Of a DNA stretch of 6,862 bases, positions 1-4,772 are shown one piece after another. This DNA is from Deltaproteobacteria bacterium (GTDB lineage Bacteria > SAR324 > JACQKK01): assembly GCA_029858165.1 (NCBI GenBank), contig JAOUFO010000096.1:1-6862 (forward strand). Direction: 5' to 3'. How positions within the stretch are numbered: the stretch's first letter is position 1; every line of letters starts with the position of its first letter. The notes beneath the pieces were generated by a model, which saw nothing but the letters and a program-made list of their open reading frames with translations, did no database searches and was not told the origin of the DNA. A program made the position numbers and the translations under genes.

Positions 1-138
1 GAGCCGGAGCGGGAATTGGAAAAAGAATTGGCACAAGCGGGGATAAAAACCACCTGGATCGGGGGGGCCTTGAAAGCCACTGAACTGGATGCGGCCAGGG
101 CCATTGAGGAAGGGGTTCGGCTGGGGGCCAGACTTTAA
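1..138 (+). CDS. C-terminal end of a FadH-like 2,4-dienoyl-CoA reductase / NADH:flavin oxidoreductase (partial, 5' end outside window)
   Basis: Frame 1 is open from the first base to a TAA at 136-138 and gives 45 residues ending WIGGALKATELDAARAIEEG followed by VRLGARL. This closely resembles, from memory, the extreme C-terminus of E. coli FadH and related OYE-type flavin oxidoreductases. There an IGG...ELDA.RAI..G.RLA motif forms part of the NAD(P)/FAD-binding Rossmann region that places the FAD and closes the enzyme. Such enzymes reduce 2,4-dienoyl-CoA or other enoyl/enone substrates using FMN, FAD and an Fe-S cluster, in the cytoplasm. The substrate cannot be told from 45 residues. It converges with an acyl-CoA synthetase gene, which fits fatty-acid breakdown but does not prove a shared pathway. 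The tail call is fairly secure at superfamily level and less so at FadH level. Confidence 0.72.
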   Translation, partial: EPERELEKELAQAGIKTTWIGGALKATELDAARAIEEGVRLGARL

Positions 139-160
139 ACCCCGGCCTCCACCCAATCAA

Positions 161-183
161 CCCCCTTCCTCATGGGAAGGGGG
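161..183. terminator. 9-bp perfect hairpin between convergent genes, possible transcription end
   Basis: CCCCCTTCC (161-169) pairs exactly with GGAAGGGGG (175-183) around a 5-nt loop. It lies 22 nt after the stop of the upstream plus-strand gene and about 60 nt beyond the stop of the minus-strand ligase gene, so it could serve either. Neither strand has a run of T after the stem, so it is not a textbook intrinsic terminator. It may act as an RNA 3'-end stabiliser or in a Rho-dependent end. Confidence 0.45.
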
Positions 184-207
184 CAGGGGGATGGGAAAAA
201 ACGAGTC

Positions 208-243
208 ATGCAGAGGTCTCGGGATATGCAGAGGCCTTGGAGT
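208..243. repeat. Two imperfect 18-bp tandem units
   Basis: ATGCAGAGG occurs at 208-216 and again at 226-234, a period of 18. The 9 bases after each copy are partly similar (TCTCGGGAT versus CCTTGGAGT). The pair ends at the ligase stop codon. Only two units are present; no function is evident. Confidence 0.4.
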
Positions 244-244
244 T

Positions 245-2014
245 TTAAACCTTCAACCAGCCGGAGGTGATTTTTTTCATCCCGGCGGAATCCAGCGCCA
301 CATAGGTTTTGCTTTCCCGATCCATGTAATACAGGGGGTCGCTTACCCGTGTGGGGTTGTACCCTTCAGATTTTAGAACCTTTTTATCCTTTTTAAAGGT
401 TCCGGTCACATCCATTTCCTTCTGGACCCGGATAAACAGCGGGCGGGCGTATGCGGGCAGATGCTCTTCCATGTATTGAAACAGCGCATCCGGCCTGAAC
501 TCAAAGGCAGGCTCCAGGGTGATGGCCGCCATCCCCACCCGCCCTTCGGTGCCGGGGACTTCCACTCCATACACGGCGGAAAAGGTAATCCACGGGATCC
601 CCGCAGTGATAATCTCCTCCACCTCATGGGTGGATACGTTTTCACCTTTCCAGCGGTAGGTGTCTCCAATCCGGTCTATAAAAAAATAATTCCCTTGTTT
701 GTCCTTTTTCACCAAATCGCCGGTTTTAAAGAAGGCATCCCCTTTTTTCAGGCCGTTGCGCAGGATTTTCTTTTCCGTATCGGCCTTGTGGGCATAGCCG
801 TGAAACGGGGTAAGACCTTTGATTTCGGCCAACAGTTCCCCCACTTCCTCCGGGGCGCATTTTTGCAAAAACCCCGCTGAATCGCGGATGTAATCATCCT
901 TTTCTATGCTGTAGCGCACCACTTTCAGGTTGTCGGATGTCTTTAAAATGGTGGTGCCCACCGATCCTTCCACATTGTTCAGGTTCAGGGTGTAAGCATT
1001 GCCTTCGGTGGAGGCGTAGAATTCCCGGATATCGCGGATGTTGAACCGAAAGCGGAACTTGCTCCAGATATCCGGGCGCAGGCCGTTGCCCAGAATCCGG
1101 GTGATCCGATGTTTTCGGTCATACTTTCCGGGGGGGTTGTTGACCAGATACCGCAACAGCTCGCCGATATAAATAAAGGTGGTGGCCCCCAGTTTGATGG
1201 CATCCCCCCAGAAATTGGTGGCGCTGAACCGGCGGATAATGGCGAACCGGGCGCCGTTGACCAGGGCCGATGAAAAGGCGATCAGGATGCCGTTGCTGTG
1301 GTACAGGGGCAGGGGGCATAACAGGGTGTCTTTGGGGGTCACCCGCAACCCGTAATACCCCATCACCAATCCGGCCCCATACCAGCGGTAATGGTTGATG
1401 GAGGCTGGTTTGGGCATCCCGGTGGTGCCGGATGTGTAAATGTGCATGAAAGGGTCCAGGCTGGTCAGCCCCGGGTCCGGCGGATTGACCGCTTTGTGAC
1501 GGTGAATTTCCTGGGTCAGGTTGACGAATGCAGGGTGGGGTGCCGCCTCGGGCTCCCAACGCACATCCAGGTACACGTTGTTGGGGGTGATTTTCTCCAG
1601 GGACTGCATTACATCCATAAACTGCGACAGGCATTCCCCCCCCACCACTATCCGGGTGGCCGCCGAGGAGTTCAACAGGTTGGTAAGGGCGTTACCTACC
1701 AGATTGTAATTGATGGCCGCCGTCACCGCCCCCAGTTTGGCCAAGCCGCACACAGTGGCCAGGTATTCCGGCCGGTTTTCCATGATCAACAGCACCACTT
1801 CCCCTTTGCGGACCCCTTTGGATTGGAAAAAATGAGCCCGCCGGTTCACCTGGGCGTTGAAATCCTGAAAACTCAGTTTTTCGTTTTCAAACAGCAAAAG
1901 GGTGTCACTTCCCCGCTTGGCGGATTGTTTCTCCAGGGTCCGCCCCAGGGTTTTGTTCTTAAAAACCAGCAGATTGATGTATCTTGCCAGGAAACCGTAA
2001 TAGACCAGGGACAT
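245..2014 (-). CDS. Long/very-long-chain acyl-CoA synthetase, FATP (SLC27)-like AMP-forming ligase
   Basis: 589 residues, near the usual size (about 600) of the FATP/VLACS branch of the ANL superfamily. These enzymes activate a fatty acid with ATP to an acyl-adenylate and transfer it to CoA. Visible motifs in order are the P-loop YTSGTTGMPK (193-202), YASTEG (333-338), TGDL (431-434), then FIDRIGDTYRWKGENVS (445-461), which is characteristic of the FATP/VLACS group. The C-terminal GTFKKDKKVL (538-547) carries the likely adenylation lysine (K541 or K542). The first about 20 residues are hydrophobic (YYGFLARYINLLVF) and may touch the membrane, but there is no clear signal peptide. The ATG is preceded by GAGG (plus-strand CCTC at 2023-2026) with 8-nt spacing, which supports this start. 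It is transcribed alone and converges with a FadH-like gene, so a role in beta-oxidation entry is inferred. Bile-acid or other carboxylate substrates remain possible for this branch. Confidence 0.9.
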   Translation of the reverse strand: MSLVYYGFLARYINLLVFKNKTLGRTLEKQSAKRGSDTLLLFENEKLSFQDFNAQVNRRAHFFQSKGVRKGEVVLLIMENRPEYLATVCGLAKLGAVTAAINYNLVGNALTNLLNSSAATRIVVGGECLSQFMDVMQSLEKITPNNVYLDVRWEPEAAPHPAFVNLTQEIHRHKAVNPPDPGLTSLDPFMHIYTSGTTGMPKPASINHYRWYGAGLVMGYYGLRVTPKDTLLCPLPLYHSNGILIAFSSALVNGARFAIIRRFSATNFWGDAIKLGATTFIYIGELLRYLVNNPPGKYDRKHRITRILGNGLRPDIWSKFRFRFNIRDIREFYASTEGNAYTLNLNNVEGSVGTTILKTSDNLKVVRYSIEKDDYIRDSAGFLQKCAPEEVGELLAEIKGLTPFHGYAHKADTEKKILRNGLKKGDAFFKTGDLVKKDKQGNYFFIDRIGDTYRWKGENVSTHEVEEIITAGIPWITFSAVYGVEVPGTEGRVGMAAITLEPAFEFRPDALFQYMEEHLPAYARPLFIRVQKEMDVTGTFKKDKKVLKSEGYNPTRVSDPLYYMDRESKTYVALDSAGMKKITSGWLKV

Positions 2015-2141
2015 GGTTGAATCCTCGTTTGTCGGGTTTTCCCTTTTGGGCGGGGTTCCCGGACCCGTTTGGTTGGAAGGAGCTTTGGTCGTGGATTGCC
2101 CCCGGATGGACCGGCCCGCAATTGGCCCTGTCCTTACATGA

Positions 2142-2170
2142 TCTCTACCTTAATCATAACACCATTTCAA
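2142..2170 (-). promoter_or_regulatory. Candidate promoter for the acyl-CoA synthetase gene
   Basis: On the minus strand TTGAAA (2170-2165) is followed after 17 nt by TAGAGA (2147-2142). The -35 is 5/6 to consensus and the -10 only 3/6. A better -10-like TATGAT (2158-2153) lies between them but has no good partner -35. Either would leave a leader of about 125-140 nt before the ATG at 2014. This is a weak prediction. Confidence 0.28.
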
Positions 2171-2234
2171 CACCTTTGGCCATTCACCACCGCATGAAAT
2201 TGCGCCTTTTCCAACCCCATGGCCCCGAAGGCCC

Positions 2235-2277
2235 AAAAAAAATCCGGCCCCCCGCATCAGCGGAAGGGCCGGATTTT
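2235..2277 (-). terminator. Intrinsic terminator of tRNA-Pro
   Basis: Read on the minus strand, a 12-bp perfect stem (arms 2277-2266 and 2250-2239) encloses an inner 4-bp helix (GCGG/CCGC at 2260-2263 and 2252-2255). It is followed by a run of eight T (2242-2235), the first four of which also close the base of the stem. It starts 7 nt beyond the tRNA 3' CCA. This is a classic Rho-independent terminator. It also insulates the ligase gene downstream, so that gene needs its own promoter. Confidence 0.88.
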
Positions 2278-2281
2278 CATG

Positions 2282-2360
<79 letters not shown>

Positions 2361-2373
2361 ATTGCATCCCAAA

Positions 2374-2403
2374 ATCATATGATGCCCGAAAGGATAAAGT
2401 CAA
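2374..2403 (-). promoter_or_regulatory. Sigma-70-type promoter of tRNA-Pro
   Basis: On the minus strand a TTGACT -35 (2403-2398) and a TATGAT -10 (2379-2374) are separated by 18 nt. Each hexamer matches consensus at 5 of 6 positions. The expected start of transcription, about 7 nt past the -10, falls near 2367, a few bases before the mature tRNA 5' end at 2360. The location relative to a stable-RNA gene makes this the best-supported promoter in the window. Confidence 0.75.
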
Positions 2404-2431
2404 CGCATCCCTGCAATCTGGAAATCCAGAC

Positions 2432-2483
2432 CCCCCCAAACCCCATGAAACCATTGACACACCCCCTCCGGTCATTAAATATG
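2432..2483. repeat. 52-bp direct repeat, copy 1 (upstream of DUF3800 gene)
   Basis: Every base of 2432-2483 is identical to 3446-3497. It begins with a C-run, then AAACCCCATGAAACC, and ends TCATTAAATATG. The bases immediately outside differ on both sides (C versus A on the left, T versus G on the right), so the repeat is exactly 52 bp. It contains a TTGACA promoter-like element. Together the copies bracket the whole DUF3800 gene as a unit of 1014 bp (2432-3445). Confidence 0.97.
2454..2482 (+). promoter_or_regulatory. Candidate promoter for the DUF3800 gene, within repeat copy 1
   Basis: A perfect -35 consensus TTGACA (2454-2459) is followed by an AT-rich block TTAAATAT (2475-2482). The -10 is not clear-cut: TTAAAT has 15-nt spacing and 4/6 match, AAATAT has 17-nt spacing and 3/6 match. 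ATTGAC (2453-2458) and GTCATT (2471-2476) form an imperfect inverted repeat over the -35 and spacer, which could be an operator. It lies about 60 nt upstream of the possible TTG start of the gene. Confidence 0.5.
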
Positions 2484-2485
2484 TT

Positions 2486-2515
2486 AGGGCCTATTAAAAT
2501 CCCGGCCCTTATTTT
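2486..2515 (+). other. Leader hairpin with U-rich tail before the DUF3800 gene
   Basis: AGGGCC (2486-2491) pairs perfectly with GGCCCT (2504-2509) around a 12-nt loop, followed by TATTTT. It begins just where transcription from the repeat-borne promoter would start. It looks like a weak intrinsic terminator or a 5'-end stabiliser. The stem is only 6 bp and the tail is interrupted by an A, so termination would be partial at best. Confidence 0.35.
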
Positions 2516-2542
2516 CTACGGATATTCCAAAGGCATCAACAG

Positions 2543-3328
2543 TTGATCTGTCGGTATTCCTCAATGAGTCCCCCTATGACAAACCTCATCTTGAGTACAT
2601 CCCGTTACATTGCGTTCTTTGACGAAAGCGGAGACCATTCGCTTACGAAGATTGACACAGACTTTCCACTTTTTTTGCTGTGTACCGTGGTGGTGGAACG
2701 AGAAGCATACGCAAACAAAATCATTCCGATGATCGGAGCATTCAAACTTCGTTATTTTGCTCATGAGGGATTTAATCTGCACAGCCGTGATATTCGGAAA
2801 TCCTCTGGGCCATTCTCTTTTTTGCAAAATTCGGAACTGCGAAACCTTTTTTTAAAAGACATGAATGAACTTATGGCAAAGTTGCCATTCACTCTGTTTG
2901 CCACTGCGATAAAAAAGGATCCCTACATCAAAAAGTATGGGAGTACCGCTAAAAACCCTTATAGTGTGGCATTGGAATACACCTTTGAGCGCATACTCCA
3001 TTTTATGGAATCCAATCAGGCAACCGATCTTCCGGTGATTGCGGAAGGACGGGGCCGTCAGGAAGACGATGAGCTTCGTGCAAGCTTTCTTCGTTTGTTG
3101 AATGGCGGGACGTTCTACAACAAGAGAGAGAGATTCAATAATCTCCATTGTCCCCTAAGTTTCAGAAAGAAAAATGACAATATATGCGGAATTCAATTGG
3201 CCGATCTTTGTGCTTATCCGACAGCCCGACATGTGTTAAAACCTCAGGAGAATAATCGTGCTTTTGAGGTGATTCAACCCCGTTTTTATGATTGTGGGAG
3301 AGTCAATGGGTTAAAGGTTTTCCCCTAA
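2543..3328 (+). CDS. DUF3800 family protein (putative RNase H-like nuclease domain), on an AT-richer insert
   Basis: 261 residues from the TTG at 2543; ATG starts at 2564 (residue 8) and 2576 (residue 12) are also possible. TTG has AAGG with 9-nt spacing; neither ATG has a clear ribosome site. Family hallmarks are FFDESGDHS (25-33) near the N-terminus, HSRDIRK (80-86), AEGRGRQEDDEL (167-178), and GIQLADLCAY (216-225) near the C-terminus. The ending GLKVFP is typical of complete members. The spaced acidic residues (D27/E28, E168, D221) fit a metal-dependent nuclease-like active site; I believe an RNase H-like fold has been proposed for this family, but no activity is established here. There is no signal peptide or membrane segment. 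Base composition differs from its neighbours: two 60-base lines (2641-2700, 2821-2880) count 47% and 32% GC, against 60% for a trpS line (3961-4020). It stands alone between 52-bp direct repeats, which suggests horizontal gain. DUF3800 genes often occur in variable genome regions, so a defence or mobile-element role is possible but unproven. Confidence 0.85.
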   Translation: MICRYSSMSPPMTNLILSTSRYIAFFDESGDHSLTKIDTDFPLFLLCTVVVEREAYANKIIPMIGAFKLRYFAHEGFNLHSRDIRKSSGPFSFLQNSELRNLFLKDMNELMAKLPFTLFATAIKKDPYIKKYGSTAKNPYSVALEYTFERILHFMESNQATDLPVIAEGRGRQEDDELRASFLRLLNGGTFYNKRERFNNLHCPLSFRKKNDNICGIQLADLCAYPTARHVLKPQENNRAFEVIQPRFYDCGRVNGLKVFP

Positions 3329-3334
3329 TGAAAA

Positions 3335-3375
3335 CGGACGCGCCCGGTTAAACCAAGCAACGTCCGCCGACCGGG
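3335..3375 (+). other. Two interleaved inverted repeats downstream of the DUF3800 gene (pseudoknot-like)
   Basis: CGGACG (3335-3340) pairs with CGTCCG (3361-3366), and CCCGGT (3343-3348) pairs with ACCGGG (3370-3375). The arms alternate, as in an H-type pseudoknot, so the two 6-bp stems could form together or as exclusive alternatives. It starts 7 nt after the DUF3800 stop. No T-run follows immediately, though TTACATTTTTT lies further on (about 3400-3410). It may mark the 3' end of the DUF3800 transcript. Confidence 0.35.
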
Positions 3376-3445
3376 AATTCCCAATCCTAAATATATTGTT
3401 ACATTTTTTAAGCAGACAGGCAATATTTTCCTCACACCGCTTAAA

Positions 3446-3497
3446 CCCCCCAAACCCCATGAAACCATTGACACACCCCCTCCGGTCATTAAATATG
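3446..3497. repeat. 52-bp direct repeat, copy 2 (upstream of trpS)
   Basis: It is identical to 2432-2483 over its full length. It ends 65 nt before the first possible trpS start. Because it contains the only good promoter-like element upstream of trpS, this copy is likely the functional native trpS promoter segment, and the other copy a duplicate acquired with the insert. That direction is inference; the sequence only shows two identical copies. Confidence 0.97.
3468..3496 (+). promoter_or_regulatory. Candidate trpS promoter, within repeat copy 2
   Basis: TTGACA (3468-3473) matches the -35 consensus exactly. The TTAAATAT block (3489-3496) supplies an AT-rich -10 region of uncertain exact register. 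Predicted transcription would start near 3500-3505, giving a leader of about 60-75 nt. No T-box, riboswitch or Trp-rich leader peptide was recognised in that leader. Confidence 0.55.
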
Positions 3498-3503
3498 GAA
3501 ACG

Positions 3504-3535
3504 GCCCTGCCGGATAGGTGTATCCAGGCCGGGGC
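3504..3535 (+). other. Imperfect hairpin in the trpS leader
   Basis: GGATA (3512-3516) pairs with TATCC (3521-3525) across a GGTG loop. The stem continues, after a bulged A (3526), with GCC/GGC (3509-3511, 3527-3529) and GCCC/GGGC (3504-3507, 3532-3535). It lies at the predicted 5' end of the trpS mRNA, so stabilisation or translational control is possible. No terminator U-run follows, so simple attenuation is not indicated. Confidence 0.35.
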
Positions 3536-3562
3536 ACCACTCCCCTTGTCTTTTAACCTGGA

Positions 3563-4603
3563 ATGATTTTTTCTATGACCCCCGGCAAACCCCTTCAATC
3601 TCCGGAAACCCCCGGCAAACACTTCGAAACCCCGCCGGTCAGCCGCATTTTGTCCGGCATCAAACCCACCGGCACCCCCCATCTGGGCAACTATCTGGGC
3701 TTTTTAAAGCCGGCCCTGGGGCTTTCCCAAACCCATGAGGCGTTGTACTTTGTCGCAGATTTCCACGCGTTGACCACGGTCCGGGACCCCCAGGTGTTGA
3801 GGCACCACACCCTGGACCTGGCGGCGGTGTTTTACGCCCTGGGGCTGGATTTTGACCGCCATATGTTTTTTCGCCAGTCGGATGTGCCGGAGGTGACCGA
3901 ACTGGCCTGGATTCTCAGTTGCATCACCCCTCTGGGGCTGCTGGAGCGCGCCCATGCATACAAGGATAAAAAGGCCCGGGGGGAGGAGGTCAACCACGGC
4001 CTGTTTGCCTATCCGGTGCTGATGGCCGCCGATATTCTGATTTACGATTCCACCCATGTGCCGGTGGGCAAGGACCAAAAACAGCATCTGGAAATCACCC
4101 GGGACCTGGCCAACCGGTTCAACCACCTGTACGGGGATACCCTGGTGGTGCCCCAGGACCACATAGAGGATGAGGTGGCCACCATCCCCGGATTGGACGG
4201 GCGCAAAATGAGCAAATCCTACAACAATTGCATCGGGCTGTTTTCCACCGAAAAGGAATTGCGCAAATCGGTGATGAAAATTGTCACCGATTCCACTCCG
4301 GTGGAGGAACCCAAAAACCCGGATACCTGCAACGTATTCGCGCTGTACCGCCATTTTTCCACCAAACAGGACCAGGCCGCCTGGGCGGACCGTTACCGCC
4401 ACGGGGGGATGGGGTACGGCGAAATCAAACAGGCCGCGTTTGAGGCGGTCAACCGGGAGATCGCCCCTTTCCGGGAACGCTATTTTTCCATCCGGGAGGA
4501 CACCCCCCGCTTAAATGGGATTTTGGAACAAGGGGGGGCCAAGGCCCGTCAGGTGGCGGTAAAGGTGTTGAACCGGGTCAAACAAAAGGTCGGGTTACAC
4601 TAA
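3563..4603 (+). CDS. trpS: Tryptophanyl-tRNA synthetase
   Basis: Class I aminoacyl-tRNA synthetase that charges tRNA-Trp with tryptophan in the cytoplasm. 346 residues, slightly longer than the usual about 330. The HIGH-type signature is in IKPTGTPHLGNYLG (33-46) and the KMSKS loop in GRKMSKSYNN (213-222). VPVGKDQKQHLEITRDLA followed by NRFN (166-187) is the strongly conserved TrpRS segment that helps bind tryptophan and build the fold. The DxHAxT-type motif reads DFHALTTV (66-73). The catalytic core begins only at about residue 28 (SRILSGIKPTG), so the first about 27 residues are a proline-rich extension of doubtful value. ATG codons at 3563 and 3575 are both possible; GGA at 3560-3562 suits 3575 better, with 12-nt spacing. 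Its promoter lies in the second 52-bp repeat. It is an essential gene in most bacteria, and the insertion just upstream has left its coding region intact. Confidence 0.96.
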   Translation: MIFSMTPGKPLQSPETPGKHFETPPVSRILSGIKPTGTPHLGNYLGFLKPALGLSQTHEALYFVADFHALTTVRDPQVLRHHTLDLAAVFYALGLDFDRHMFFRQSDVPEVTELAWILSCITPLGLLERAHAYKDKKARGEEVNHGLFAYPVLMAADILIYDSTHVPVGKDQKQHLEITRDLANRFNHLYGDTLVVPQDHIEDEVATIPGLDGRKMSKSYNNCIGLFSTEKELRKSVMKIVTDSTPVEEPKNPDTCNVFALYRHFSTKQDQAAWADRYRHGGMGYGEIKQAAFEAVNREIAPFRERYFSIREDTPRLNGILEQGGAKARQVAVKVLNRVKQKVGLH

Positions 4604-4624
4604 ACCTGTTTGTGGGCCTTTTCG

Positions 4625-4668
4625 CCCTGGGGGAGGGGGGGATTTTCCAAAGCGCACCCGCCCCAGGG
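4625..4668 (+). terminator. Possible trpS 3'-end hairpin (weak)
   Basis: CCCTGGGG (4625-4632) pairs with CCCCAGGG (4661-4668) with a 28-nt loop, 22 nt after the trpS stop. The segment is full of G-runs (4629-4641, 4666-4672). There is no following T-run, so an intrinsic terminator is not clearly present. A second short hairpin, CCTTTTG (4695-4701) with CAAAAGG (4706-4712), follows. Either may stabilise the trpS mRNA end, or trpS may be co-transcribed with the next gene 169 nt away. Confidence 0.3.
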
Positions 4669-4772
4669 GGGGTCCTACGGCCCCGGACCATTTTCCTTTT
4701 GACCACAAAAGGGAATTTGGGGGGCAGAACCTAAAAATTTCGCGTAAGCCTTAAACCATCCGGAAAACATCC

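Noticed and set aside
1391..2020. 209-codon plus-strand open frame opposite the acyl-CoA synthetase
   Set aside because: It lies entirely antisense to conserved ligase motifs and shows no family resemblance.
3498..3562. T-box or Trp-codon leader peptide controlling trpS
   Set aside because: No T-box consensus, specifier-type loop or Trp-rich short open frame was found; only a simple hairpin is visible.
3704..4402. 232-codon minus-strand open frame opposite trpS
   Set aside because: It is antisense to the TrpRS catalytic core; there is no recognisable domain.
4604..4772. G-quadruplex or small gene between trpS and the deoxyhypusine synthase-like gene
   Set aside because: G-runs are present, but four suitably spaced tracts are not clear, and no frame with a start and ribosome site is convincing.
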